DNA of 64,000 nucleotides from the NCBI RefSeq assembly GCF_003589595.1, contig NW_020654289.1:7356192-7420191 (forward strand), given 5' to 3'. The notes beneath the pieces were generated by a model. It saw only the letters and a program-made list of their open reading frames with translations. It was not told the origin of the DNA and made no database searches. The DNA is from Hyposmocoma kahamanoa (Eukaryota; Arthropoda; Insecta; Lepidoptera; Cosmopterigidae). The stretch's first letter is position 1. Every line of letters starts with the position of its first letter. This document shows, in pieces, positions 20,791 to 32,162 of the stretch. Position numbers and translations under genes: made by a program.

Positions 20791-21924
20791 CCTATAGATC
20801 TGTCACCCATTGCTATGGCATTTGCATTTGGGGTGCACGAAGGAGCCTCATCTCACGTCAAATCCTTTTACCACGATGACAATCATTATTGTGTATGCCA
20901 AGAAGAATACCTATATAATATAATTAGCCTAATAGCCTAGTTCTAGATGTTTTTATAAATGTGGTCGATTACGATCAGCGTCACTTCCAACTCCGACATT
21001 CCCAAGACTCGATTGTTTGGCTTACTGCAGATAAACTCCTCAAGTATCGATTTAATTTAGCAGATGACATCACATTATGACCGAACGACCGAACAACCTT
21101 AAAAATATTGCGTACAAATTCGCTAAGTCTGAACAATCCGTATATAGAGTGTACAATATTTAAGATAAGATTTTAATTATGATTTTTTTTTAATTTGGTT
21201 TTATATACACTGTGACTTACTTTATTATAAATGCTGAATTACATGAACATGATTCTGACACCATTTTCTGTGAAACATCGGCAAGACAATGTTTGAATCT
21301 CATGTTTAGGACACATCATTTTTATCTAGCGTGTGCGACAGACGACGACTGTCAAATTGAAATGTTCTGGCAATATTCCTTGCCTATCATAAATCCGTGT
21401 AATTCTATCTATAAGTAGGAATAATAAATTCTCTTTCCTCAACGCTTTTTTATTGACAACAACATTCTAACTACTGGAATGAACCATTGGGAATTTCGCT
21501 TCCGCCTCTGTTGATGTCTTATCCCACAAGCTGACATGTTCGCACCAGGGGCGGCCGTTTTATACTAGACTCTGATACGAGACTCCCCTGCGGCCTCTTG
21601 CAGAATAACTCCTAGTGAGGAATTTTTATTAACTGCTCGTTCTGAAGCGCCACCGGCTACGTACCAGTTATCTATGGTTTTGCAGTTGTGCAGAAATGCT
21701 ACTTCCATGGTAGTATTTCTGCTTTAACACCTACTTAAGTGTTCATTGATTATTCAAAGAATTATTTCACGTGTGATGGTGCATTGTAAGAAATTTGTTA
21801 TTTTAAATTCAACTTTTTAACAATGTCAGATGTATATTCCTAGGGCTGTTGTCCAGAGAATCTCAGTCTCGATAATTTCGAGTTGCAACGATTTTATGGT
21901 ATTTTTGAGATTTGAGAGTGATGA
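20791..21924. other. No recognised feature
   Basis: Contains an unplaced 68-codon ORF (21212-21418) with ordinary composition that I do not believe is a gene. Confidence 0.5.
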
Positions 21925-22346
21925 TTATTAATACTAAGATCGAATATTCAGAAAAAATTCCTTCGATCCGGCCGGATTCGAACCGACGTCTTCTAGCTTA
22001 CCGTGGCAGACGCTATACCAACTAAGCCACGGAACGAACCAGCGGACCTCACGAATTTTTCTATCTGCTTGCGTCGTGTCTTTGTATTTGGTTTTTTAAC
22101 GACTTTTTGTCGTAGCGCCATCTATGAGAGATTTATGAAAGATTTATCACCCAGTTAGTACCATTACAGCTACCAGTCCTGGCGAGAGATGTCACTATTC
22201 GCTGTATTTTTAATTTTTATTGAATTGATATTCAATTATTTTTTGTGAAATTACTCCACTAGTTTGTTATAATTATTAATACAAGGATCGAACACTCAGA
22301 AAAAAATCCTTTGATCGAGAAGACGTCGGTTCGAATCCGGCCGGAG
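21925..22346 (-). repeat. SINE-B full copy plus adjoining fragments
   Basis: 21925-22215 is a complete minus copy, including the reversed head (CTATACCAACTAAGCCACGG; B-box GGATTCGAACC) and the reversed 5' block (ACAGCTACCAGTCCTGGCGA). 22219-22310 is another minus tail. 22318-22346 is a plus B-box scrap (GACGTCGGTTCGAATCCGGC). Confidence 0.82.
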
Positions 22347-24289
22347 CTTTCATTTCTCGTTTCTCGTTAATTCTTCTCAATATTATAGTAGAAAATGGTA
22401 GTTATAGTAGGTGCAAGTTATTAATTCCATCATTAATAGCCTTGGTTAAGTTAGTCTAATTCAGTTATCAATTGCGTTTAAACGCAAAACAGATATTCAA
22501 GCTTGGTTAATATTACTCAATAACAATTGTCTACTAAATTTAACATCCACAAAGCTACCCGTAGTTTGTAGTGTCCATTCTAGTAAACCACTCCACTAAA
22601 CTACTATCGAATTAGTTCTAGATCCTTTATTGAATTGAACAAGGTTGAGACGGTAAACCTTGCCAAAGCATTCGGGAAATTAAAAAAGGTCACAAACTTT
22701 CCTTGAAATTTTCTATGTGGAACTCGGTTGAAGTTCTTGGTACAACTAAATTATGGGTCAAATTATTGTTTTAGGATTGGATTTGATACGATGGCAGATA
22801 CATAAGTCAGTTTCTATGTTGCTATTGCGTTGTCTTTGTTGGGATCTATAAATTGTAAGTAATTTGCGTCGTGTCATAACTATATTTGACTTTACGTCCT
22901 TGATACGAACTGTCACAAACGACGCCATAACTTTCTATCCCAAAATTTAGTATTACCATAAATCCACAGGTACAGTATGTTCACAAAGGCAATCAAACCT
23001 GAAACTACACAACAGCGGCCACTGTCGACACTTAAACTTCGCTCTCTGAGGGACCATACGAACGGAATTTGCAATGCAAATCTTACACCCTATTCACACT
23101 GTCGACAAATGACAAGTAACTTTTCGACGCTCACTTTGAATTAATTTACAACGTGTCAAGATACGGCTTTACGACCCCTAACGTGACTTAACGGAGTTGC
23201 TCCGATGAGAACGAGTTTATAAGAAACATCTTTTGATGTGAGATGGCGGCGTAATTTGCAAGAAATTATGAAACGAACTCCGGAGTAAGATATTATCGCG
23301 GCGTATTTGAGATGTTTTTCAAATTATACTTTGAACAGTTTTGAAGATGACGGATGTAAGGGAGATTGTTGTTGCGAAAGGTTATAAAGGACATTTTAAG
23401 ATGTAAATGAAATATTGATTTTGAAGTAGCATACCAGGGAGAGTAGTACTATTAAAATCACAGAAGAAAAAAACAATAGAAAGGCCTCGATTATTATCAG
23501 AACTGCCGTCGCCAAAATCAGGGCTTCATCACTCGCTCAAGGTTACGCGATAAGTGCCTACCGTTGAGTGTGCCGACGTCGGTGCAAGCGCTCATACAAG
23601 TCTGATTTATGAGCATTCGGTACCTCACGATTGCACACGGCGGGCAACGTTATTTTCACCTCTCTGAGCGCGTTCTTAGATTCCTTTTTCTTCGTAGTGA
23701 GCGCATGGTGTCATTAGACAGATTTAGTAGGCTATTATTATATAGCGTAGGTACTTTCGATTTCGTATGAAAGTAATGTATCTGTTACGTAGTACTATTA
23801 CTAATAAGTAATCTGCGCCAAAACTCGCTTCATAATAATTGTAAATGCCATGAAACCTTGGTGACTGATCGTAGTTTCTAATTTAAAAAGATGTGTCAAA
23901 TTCTACACTGTTTATATATTTACCCAGTTGGTATGTTGTTGAAAATTCAATATGTATTATTATTACAAGCTACGACGTTTTATATTGATATTTCATTCAA
24001 TGTCTGCCACCAAGCGGCAAAGGCTGAAGAACGACGAACGATTAACGCCTATTAATGTTCTCCAAAAAAAGTGGAACTATTTTTATTTTATTTTGTTTAT
24101 TTGAGAAACATACAGCATCATATAATACATTCCATTTTTAACAAATATCAAACAAACACTAGTCAAAACTGTTTCCACGAATATTTAAAATAGTTACGTT
24201 GGACAGACAAATTTGTATATAGCTATAATCAACTAACTTAATAATTACCACTAAGCAACAAGCTATAAATCACTTTTATTTATAATTTA
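22347..24289. other. No recognised feature
   Basis: No ORF or repeat that I can identify across this stretch. Confidence 0.5.
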
Positions 24290-24414
24290 AATTTATTGGA
24301 TATCGTGATGTTCAATAACCATGATATTCAATTATGTAATAGGAAATCAGTCCATCATGATGCATCAGTTTGTTATATCGATTGAACACTAAGAAAAATT
24401 CCTACCACCAATTA
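24290..24414 (-). repeat. SINE-B/E tail fragment
   Basis: TTCAATAACCATGATATTCA and CACTAAGAAAAATTCC resemble the B/E tail in minus orientation. Confidence 0.35.
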
Positions 24415-25240
24415 CAAATTATGTAAATAAAATAAAAGCTCCCTAATGGTAGATTTGAACAGGAATGGTTTATTGTCAAATATATTAATGTCTTGATTAT
24501 TAAATTGTGTACAAGCCCGTACAAGGAACCTACTTTTAAAATAATTAGTGCGACAATAAGGTATTGCAAATGGGCCTCGTTGACGTAAGTTGGGTTTTGG
24601 ACATGAACAACAGTGAAATTTCGCTTAACAAATAAGTAGAATTAATGTGATTATTAAAAATTTTGAAAAGAAAAACTTGATGCCTAAGCTCGTTCCGTTT
24701 TTGCAAAGACATAATTTTTGTAGGTTTAAATTTCCAATATTTATACTTCAATCTTTTAACAAATTTATTTTGCACTCATGATCGAAAGAGTGCAAAATAA
24801 ATTTGTTGTCGACGTGTTTATTATAGTTGGGGTTCCAAGCAGTGGATGCATACTCTAGATTAGATCTTATAAATGCATCATATAACAATATAAAAGTGTC
24901 AGGGATTTTCAAATCGCTACATTGTCTAAATATAAAACCTAGTAATTTAAAAGCCTTCCTGGTAATTTTTTCATAGTGGGATGTAAATGTTAACTTACTA
25001 TCCAGATGCAACCTCAGATCTCTCACCTCGGATACTCTTTGAAGTTTCTGATTATTAAGATAGTAATTATTAACTATTGGATTAGATTTCTTAGTATATG
25101 AAATAGTACAGCACTTTTCAATATTAAGATATAATTTATTTTTAATACAGTAATCGCTTAAGTTATCTAAATCTTTCTGTAAATTTAAACAATCCTGGTT
25201 AGATTTAATAACATTAAAAATTTTAGTATCGCTTTGGTAT
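24415..25240 (-). pseudogene. Jockey/CR1-type LINE reverse transcriptase, C-terminal part
   Basis: The minus strand encodes the end of a non-LTR reverse transcriptase: a decayed catalytic box (YQSDTKIF where YADDTKIF is expected), then QDCLNLQKDLDNLSDYCIK, LHLDSKLTFTSHYEKITRKA, LLYDAFIRSNLEYASTAWNP and KFVKRLKYKYWKF, ending near FKSTIRELLF. Loss of the paired aspartates and the truncation make it inactive. A 20-bp inverted repeat at 24758-24807 replaces the expected residues between the YNKHVD and VQNKFVKRL segments, knocking it out of frame. No intact 3' UTR was seen. Confidence 0.78.
24758..24807. repeat. Perfect 20-bp inverted repeat, 10-bp loop
   Basis: AACAAATTTATTTTGCACTC (24758-24777) and its exact reverse complement (24788-24807), loop ATGATCGAAA. 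It lies inside LINE coding sequence, and one arm is the expected coding strand. Confidence 0.95.
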
Positions 25241-25552
25241 AAGGTTTGATTTCATTTCTTAAAGCAAAAAAATTATTACGATAAACAGAAAATGGAAAAC
25301 TTATTAAAATCAAGTAAAATACGACATAATGAAGATATGAAACACCACCATGGATGATATTACAGGCGTGACTGTGATTTTTGCACCCCAACGTAGCAAA
25401 ATAAGACTTTTTCCATTATAATTATCTATAATTTGACACAACCAAAACGTAGAAAGCAAAAATGGCGGACTGTGCTCAAATATGCGGAACTCCGCGTGCT
25501 TTTGGCACACATGTCATGCTCACCAAGCATTTCTACTGTATTATAGTTAATT

Positions 25553-25632
25553 CCCACACACACAAACACACACTCTCACTCACACACTCACACACACACA
25601 CACAACACTCACTCTCACACACACACACAACA
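25553..25632. repeat. (CA)n-rich microsatellite
   Basis: Interrupted CACACA and CACTCTCACA runs. Confidence 0.95.
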
Positions 25633-25729
25633 TAATTCTTGCCCTTGAAGACTAGAGTCTTCAATTTTATTTATATTTATAATTTTTTGATTTGTATAAA
25701 CCTAATTTTGAGTAACTTTCTCTCATAGC

Positions 25730-25901
25730 AATCATTCGTGACGCAGTCAATGTTGTTTTTTTTGATACTTTATCCGTATGCGGAGGCCTGGAGACCTATA
25801 GCACAGGGTATCCTAGTTTAGGCTCCAGCCTTCACAGACAACAAATGTTTTATTACTTAAGAATGTTTAATATGGTTGAAATTGTGTGTGAAGGAAATAA
25901 A

Positions 25902-25938
<37 letters not shown>

Positions 25939-25940
25939 TA
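25730..25940 (+). repeat. Probable LINE 3' UTR with (TTA)n tail
   Basis: GGAGGCCTGGAGACCTATAG, CACAGGGTATCCTAG and TTAGGCTCCAGCCTTCACAG look like a 3' UTR I associate with lepidopteran LINEs. They are followed by GAAATAAAATTTATTATT and a pure TTA run (about 25899-25938). No reverse transcriptase sequence is attached. Confidence 0.5.
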
Positions 25941-26739
25941 TTGTTCTGTGAAATAAAAAAAGCTCAGCTCAGCTCCTCGAATATGCTGAAACATATCGGA
26001 GGCACCAAACTCAAAATAGGTGTTTCCTATAATTGGTGCAAATGATAATGTACTACATCAACAGTTTCAATTAACAGAGTAAAACAAGCACTGCACAAAC
26101 AGAACCAAATTGCCGCAAACGTACAGTTGCATGTACTATATTCTGTACTAAGGATGGAGTAATGTGGCTAAAACTGATTTGCGTCAATTTGCACCGAGAT
26201 CCGAAGTTGCACAGTAGAATTTTAAACAGTCGGGTTGGCGCGCAAATATCAGGTTGTGAGGACGTATGGAAATAGGCGTAATTGCTGGCGAATTTGTTTG
26301 ACTTTGGCCTGTAGAGTTGGGAATTTATGTAGAAATATATGGTCTTCGACATATAACTGACAAGCGTTTCTCGCGATGGGCGATTCCACTACCTAGTTAC
26401 ATTTAATAAAATACTAAATAATTTGAAAGTATTACTTAAAGATACGACAAATATCATCTCTAGTAGAGAACTAGAGAAGATAATTGAATTGAAGAAAATT
26501 GGGTCTGAAATAGTGTTTTATATTTTTTTTAAATAAACCACATTAAAAAAAATCCATGGTAACGGGTGATAGTCCTTTCCAACGTGTAGTAATCGCGAAA
26601 ACCTGATAACTCGATATATTTAAATCAATTAATAATATTGTCCTACATGTTGAGAATTAATAATTCATTAATGTAAATTTTAATTTTTGCACGGCGACAG
26701 GCGGTAATGTCAAATATGCTGCATTTATCTGTAATTAAC
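25941..26739. other. No recognised feature
   Basis: A 93-codon minus ORF (26071-26352) has no family I recognise and no splice context. Treated as chance. Confidence 0.45.
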
Positions 26740-27080
26740 CTTTTTTATGATACCAAGTGACGGAACGTATATACATAACAGTTGCCAGACACTAAGAACT
26801 TTAAATCACAAAAATCAGAGGGATACTGCCACTGTGCCTGTCACCCTGAGACATAAATTGACATTGCCACAAATCACAGCCATTTGTCAACGATTGAATA
26901 TTTAAACGCAAAATCCAACGTTATTTTTTGTCGTCAAGCAAACTTTTTTATAATATCAAGTGACGGGACGAACGAGTCGTGCGCGTGATGGTAAGCTACA
27001 CGCTTAGTCATAACAGTTGCAGTGTCATCCAGAACTTTAAATCTCAATGAACTGAGGGGCACTGTCACGGAGCACCACGG
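26740..27080 (-). repeat. Two partial SINE-A copies joined by an 80-bp segment
   Basis: 26740-26868 and 26947-27080 are minus SINE-A parts. Between them, 26869-26946 is the reverse complement of the segment that follows the SINE-A at 18708-18911. Reading the minus strand: SINE-A end, TATTATAAAAAAGTTTGC, the segment, then the middle of a second SINE-A. Confidence 0.8.
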
Positions 27081-27809
27081 GAAATTTAGGTCAGTTACGG
27101 ACCAAAAATCTGCAACTTTTTTGTTTTTTGAGATACACCCATTGACTTACAAATAAATGGACGACGTGTCTAATACAAAAACCACGAAAAAAATGTCCCA
27201 AGTCAACCTATTTAAACGTAGTGACATGTAAAGGAGTATGAAAAAGCTAAATCGTTGAATTTAAATTGTAATGTCATCGCAGTACTGTCTAATTTTGCTT
27301 GCTTCGCTGTCAGTCGAACAAACGAAGACTAAAGCGTGAATGACGCTCTGTATACGATTTTAACGCCCTATAAGTTCGGATACTTTTTAGCGCGGACCCG
27401 ACGTTCATATAATTGTAAGTCAATGGATACACCTTTCAATTTTTTTATTGTACATAGTGGGAATTACGACGCTTTTAAACGCTAAATACATTAAACGTTA
27501 AATAAAAATATACATTTTTATTTAACTACACGTAATTGAGAGCAAAAAATGTGCAAATTCTTAAATCTCTCTCTGGTAATTCTACCCAATCTTTATTAAA
27601 AAAAAGTTGAAATGCCTTGTTACGGTAATTATTTATTTATAAAATAAATTAAATGTAATTATGGATTTTATTTAAAATTATATAAAATAAAAATACGAGA
27701 CAAGAAAAAACATGAAACACAGATATCCGAAATGTGTTATTATTTCGGATATCTGTTTTAGACTCTAGCCTCTGTCTTCTATCATGGCATTACTGTAATA
27801 TAATATCTT
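27081..27809. other. No gene; contains a hairpin at 27719-27756
   Basis: Arms ACAGATATCCGAAAT (27719-27733) and its exact complement (27742-27756) have an 8-bp loop. A shorter inverted pair, CATTGACTTACAA near 27139 and TTGTAAGTCAATG near 27413, could bound a TIR element of about 290 bp. No coding sequence. Confidence 0.5.
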
Positions 27810-28445
27810 TTTCAGAATCAGTGATGAGTTGGTCCACTTTCAATAGACCTAGCGTCTCCTCGTCAAGCTCTTGTCGATTTTTAACATAAGGTTTTCGGTT
27901 ACTGGTTATAAATGGATCAGAAGTACAAAGTAACGTGTGAAATACATCTTCATTTGTTGCAGATCTCTAGATCTGCAACAAATAATGCTCTAGCATTTCT
28001 TACGTGGTGTAATCTAAATTTTTTGTAGTCTTCATTCCGAGATTCTTGACCGTCTTCTGGAAGTTGTCCGATAGTAACACTGCAAAATGATTAATTATAC
28101 CTTCTCCGTGAATTAATATTTTGTGTACCAAAGCTGGCATATAATTGTAATCATATTTACTGACGTACCTATATTCTTACAGTTTCCAAAGCATATTCTC
28201 CAAATTTTTGGGAATCTATCATTATGGCAGAAGAAAAAGCTTGAAAGATTACATAGAGTCGCTTTATCAAAATTTCATCGACTCCTGTAATTTCAACTGA
28301 ACAGGCAGCATTATAAAAAAACCTTCTCACAGTGTTACCGTCATTGGTATTACCACCTCCTTGCCGTGTATTTTCAATTATTAATCCAAGCTCTTCTCGA
28401 AAGTGTCTTTGTACCAGAGTTTTCTTCTCTTGTTTCTATTGTTTG
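27810..28445 (-). pseudogene. Decayed RAG1/Transib-like transposase, C-terminal region
   Basis: In shifting frames the minus strand encodes REELGLIIENTRQGGGNTND, GNTVRRFF, EITGVDEILIKRLYVIFQAF, SQKFGEYALETVRIYV, YNYMPALVHKILIHGEGIIN, IGQLPEDGQESRNEDYKKFR and TNEDVFHTLLCTSDPFITS. The order, VHKILIHG before a glutamate-rich NExxxxKxFR block, resembles the C-terminal part of RAG1/Transib DDE transposases, where that block holds the last catalytic glutamate (family knowledge recalled, not searched). At least two frameshifts are present, plus a 15-bp fold-back (27952-27983) just before TNEDVFH. It could instead be another DDE superfamily with the same core. Confidence 0.6.
27952..27983. repeat. 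Perfect 15-bp inverted repeat, 2-bp loop
   Basis: ATTTGTTGCAGATCT and AGATCTGCAACAAAT flank CT. It is embedded in the transposase pseudogene, and one arm is the expected coding sequence for RSATN. Confidence 0.95.
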
Positions 28446-28462
28446 TTTTCGTCACTCAGTTC

Positions 28463-28528
28463 CAGGTGCCTGTAATATCACCAGCACCCTTACCCTTCAA
28501 AACCGGAACGCAGTAATGCTGACATTTA
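28463..28528 (-). repeat. SINE-A fragment
   Basis: TTCCAGGTGCCTGTAATATC through AAAACCGGAACGCAGTAATG. Confidence 0.78.
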
Positions 28529-29029
28529 ATTAATATGAAACATAATTTTAATGAGAAAAAACATCCCGAATAATCAACAAAAATGAAAATTAAATTTTTG
28601 TTATTTTATTTGCACCTAGTCGGAGATTCCGGCAAGATGCGGAATGTAGCGTTTTAACTCCGCCTCTGATTTCACGAATAGCTCACTCATTTACAGTTTA
28701 AACTATACAAATAATTACAATTTAGAAACTGCAAATTTAAATGCTACTACGTAAATGACGTAAGGTATAATTTTGGACAAACGATTTTGTCGTACCGTTT
28801 GTGTTTAATTGAGGTCTTTCGTAAATACATTAGATTTAATTAGGCGAGTTTTTATTTCATTTTACATTATGTAATATACATATACTAAACATGTCAAACA
28901 TGGAAAATCAAAAAGTTTTAACTCAACAAAATAAGAACTTATCAAAGAGGTATAGAAGGAAGCTATATGAATGTAAAGCTTAAAGACCGCATTAAAAGCT
29001 CATCATTGAGGAAAACAAAAATAAAGGCT
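28529..29029. other. No recognised feature
   Basis: AT-rich; nothing placed. Confidence 0.5.
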
Positions 29030-29215
29030 TAAGTCGGGTATTACATCTAAAATGGAAATGGGCTGACCATATTCAAAAAGTCATAGATAGAAGGTGGTCA
29101 CAGACAGTCACGAATTGCTACCAGCTTTGTGAGCAAAGAATACGAGACAGGCCATCAAAGAGGTGGAGCGCTGATATCGCAGAAATAGCAGGAACGCTAT
29201 CATAATGCCAAAACT
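29030..29215 (+). pseudogene. RTE-type LINE C-terminal fragment
   Basis: Encodes LHLKWKWADHIQ, DRRWSQTVTNC and RDRPSKRWSADIAEIAGT, matching the W-x-GHI / R-PP-RW-DDI-KIAG tail of RTE-group elements as I know it. Ends in a stop before any tail repeat. Decayed. Confidence 0.65.
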
Positions 29216-29221
29216 CTAGTT

Positions 29222-29392
29222 TGTCACCCTTAGAGGTGGAATATTGGAAACCACTACTGAGGTACCCTCTTTCCAACAAAAAATAATTCTCAAAATCAGT
29301 TTACAAATACCGGAGTTATCGTGTAACATACATAAAAAAGTACAATCTAATTGAGAACCTCCGCCTTTTTTGAAGTCGGTTGAAAAACCGTT
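29222..29392 (-). repeat. Repeat M copy
   Basis: CACCCTTAGAGGTGGAATAT, AATCAGTTTACAAATACCGG and CCGCCTTTTTTGAAGTCGGT, reversed relative to 20085-20245 and 52451-52640. Confidence 0.6.
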
Positions 29393-29520
29393 ACCATTGA
29401 CTTTTCAAAAAAAAAGCTATTTCTATTGAAAAAGAAATAATTTGTTTTGCCTTGATAACAACCGTAATATTCTTGTTATGAAGTTACAAAGCACTTTTTT
29501 TATAAGCGTTTGCCTGATCA

Positions 29521-29690
29521 TACCCTGAGACATAAGTTGACAAGTTCCGTGTGCCTGTAATTTCACCAGCCCTTCCCTTTAAAAACCGGAACACACTAAT
29601 ACTCACAGAAACAGGTATGGTAAGGTAGGGCAGTACTTCCCTGGACGCAATCTATCAACAAATGCTACTGCATTAGAGCTCTACTATTTT
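29521..29690 (-). repeat. SINE-A, 5' half (minus)
   Basis: ACCCTGAGACATAAGTTGAC to CTTCCCTGGACG, ending near ATGCTACTGCATTAGAGCTC. Confidence 0.8.
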
Positions 29691-29694
29691 TATT

Positions 29695-30075
29695 TATTTA
29701 TTTTATTTATTTATTTAGACATTTATTTCAGGTCACAAGCCCCATGTAATATATACCTTAAGAACTAACATACAATATAATATGACAATAAAATAAACTA
29801 AACGACTAATCTACACTACAACTGCTACACAATCTGGTGTCAGGTAACCGGCCGCGGAATCGCCGATATATGACACCCTTCGGCCAAAACCCTTCCTTCA
29901 TGAAGGCCGACAGATGTTTGGTCGGCACTCTCACCACAAAAGAATTAAAATTTACGTTGTGGCGAGACTCCAACCGCTCGACCCTGAGGGTGTATTTGAC
30001 TTTTAGCCTGATGTGGTAGTGTAGTTTAGTCTCCGCATACTTCGTGGAGGAATGTAGTCGCGACACCAGCAGCAG
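29695..30075 (-). pseudogene. Retroelement ORF 3' end with (AAAT)n tail
   Basis: The minus strand encodes an 86-residue open frame containing VKYTLRVERLESRHNVNFNS, SFVVRVPTKHLSAFMKEGFW and PKGVIYRRFRGRLPDTR. An SFxVxVP...WPxGVxxRRFRG C-terminus is reminiscent of the gag-like ORF of insect retrotransposons (recalled). After the stop the minus strand runs into ATAAATAAATAAAATAAATA, a simple A-rich tail as left by target-primed reverse transcription. A second, more decayed copy is at 4335-4530. Confidence 0.5.
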
Positions 30076-30384
30076 CTAAACTATATTGGATTTTGCAGTG
30101 TTTTGGTTTCACACGACGAGAAACTATCGTATCTTATTATATGAAAGTGGCACTTTACGTGGCTATATGTATTGGTTATTGGGTATTTGTTATACTCGGA
30201 AAAATATTTGACGTGTCATGCAGACATCGACAAATATGATCATATTAGTGTGGACGGCGCCTATTTGACTCCTTTGATGTGCGTCCAGAAATCGACCAAC
30301 TCGAGGTAACGCGTGTTTGATTAACGAGTGATTGTCTACCAAATGTATCAAATACGCAAAATGTGAAGAGAATGTGAAGTGCTA

Positions 30385-30630
30385 CCATTACCACCATCAT
30401 CATCATCATATCAGTGGGAAGACGTCCACTGCTGAACATAGCCCTCCCCCAAAGTTGCAGATTGATTGAAGAGAGGTCATTCGTCCATCTAGTAGGAGGC
30501 CGTCCCACTGAACGCCTTCCGTATCATGGTCTCCATTCGAGAATCTTTCAACCCCAATGGCCGTCAGTTCTACGATCTACGAGCGATATGCCCGCTGCCA
30601 CTTCAACTTGCTAATCCTTTGAGCCACCAT
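30385..30630 (-). pseudogene. RTE-type LINE 3' end with (ATG)n tail
   Basis: Minus-strand peptide GRPPTRWTNDLSSINLQLWG, preceded by HWGWKILEWRP, is the C-terminus of RTE reverse transcriptases common in Lepidoptera. The reading runs into a CATCATCATCAT tract (30388-30410 on the plus strand) that is the usual 3' tail of this group. The DNA block GACGTCCACTGCTGAACATA is also family-typical. Strongly 5' truncated. Confidence 0.82.
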
Positions 30631-31361
30631 TATATCTTCCTCAATTAGTGCAAACAGTCTTGGCCAGTTTTACTTAAACGGAGAATGTTTAAAACATTAT
30701 GTTCAAATTCTCCAAGGTGTAACGATATCTTCCAGCTATGCAAGCGCAATCTCGGTAGCGGGTGGCGAGCTATTCGAAATATTTAATATCGGCAGCGATT
30801 TATCGGCACAGCAATAAATGTAAAATATTGTGCACTACACGCCCTCGCGTTTTATGTACTGCTATTTCATAATGGCACCTAGTGAACTATGTTCGGAACT
30901 AGCGTACTATTTGCTATTTGTTCCCGGCTTTCTTTTTTAAGTCACGATTCTAGCTCATAATGCTGAAGAAATAACTGAAATAACTGAAACACGACGAAAC
31001 AAAGATGCCAACTTGTTAAAAGTATAAAATACAACAAGACACAAGTCTGAATTTGATTCACATTAATTCTAATGTTGCATACTCATCTTGGCTTGAAAAT
31101 CTGACAGATCATCTTAAAATTTGTTATTAATAATAAATGATAAAATTAGACACATGACTTATGAATATTCAATTATCACGGTACATTAAGGCCTTCGATT
31201 AATTAAAATAACCCTCTATATATATATAATAATCTTACATTATAGTTAATGAATGTTTCATGACTTTGGGTTAAAGTCTTTCAGTAGAAAATAAAAGATA
31301 ATAAAAGGTAACAATTAGAGATAATAAACACAGAACGTAATTTATTTTTTATTTTTTAGAA
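30631..31361. other. No recognised feature
   Basis: Nothing placed. Confidence 0.5.
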
Positions 31362-31825
31362 TATTAAGTGGCAGGAAGGAAAAGTCGTATGCCTGGTGGT
31401 AAGCTACAAGCCTGTCACAGTTGCAGTGCCACTGAGGGCTTTAAATCGCAAAGATCTGGGGGGCACTGCCAACGCGCTTGTCACCCTGAGATATAAGTTG
31501 ACAAGCCCCATGTGCCTGTAGTTTCACCAGCTCACGAATTTCAACGCGACCGCGTGCATCTAACTGTCATGGCAAAATACGCTCTATTTATTTAGTAAAA
31601 AGTAAAAAAGCGTTTTAACCTAAATGAGAGATTGGGCCGCGCGGGCGGGACTGGTTTCTCTTTGGTCTATGCGGCGGGCAACGGCGTTCGCGCGGTTGTA
31701 TTATTCCGAGGAATTTAATTGTTGTTGCCTAGTAAATAGAATTCACATTCGCCATTAATGTATGTGAAAGTATGGTAACTGGGCGGTTGCCCTTCAAAAT
31801 CGGAATACAATAACGCTGAAATTAT
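31362..31825 (-). repeat. SINE-A split by about 255 bp of unknown DNA
   Basis: 31362-31533 is the 3' half (GGCAGGAAGGAAAAGTCGTA to GTAGTTTCACCAGCT). 31790-31825 (GCCCTTCAAAATCGGAATAC) looks like the continuation. The insert contains a GC-rich patch (GGGCCGCGCGGGCGGGACTG) and no ORF. Its ends show no clear inverted repeat. Confidence 0.65.
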
Positions 31826-31969
31826 TTTAATATCAGAGACAACTTTTTTTTTTTTTTTTTTAAGAAAAGTGTTCAAAATTACTCAAGTTGACTGTAATAG
31901 CATAATACAGTGGTAATAATGTTACGCAGGTCTTATGTAATAATGATAGAAACACTCAGTAATAATAAC

Positions 31970-32162
31970 GCACACACGCAACATAGCCCCACACACTCAA
32001 TATAGCCCCACACTATGGAAACCCTGTGTCGCGGGTGCCATGGACACACACATAGACAGCCACAAATGTAGGCCATACAAATATTTCTCCCTGCCCGGGA
32101 ATCGAACCTGGGACCTCTGCGTGGCAGTCCGGCGTGGTAACCGTTCGACCATAGAGGCAGTC
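31970..32162 (-). repeat. SINE-D, tRNA-derived
   Basis: GGAATCGAACCTGGGACCTC and GGTAACCGTTCGACCATAGA are the reversed B and A boxes. The body runs through GGCCATACAAATATTTCTCC and CATGGACACACACATAGACA to CCCCACACTATGGAAACCC. Confidence 0.82.

Noticed and set aside
26071..26352. 93-codon minus-strand ORF
   Set aside because: No recognisable domain; the length is expected by chance in this composition.
27139..27425. TIR-like pair CATTGACTTACAA / TTGTAAGTCAATG
   Set aside because: A 13-bp match over 290 bp without a target duplication is not enough to call an element.
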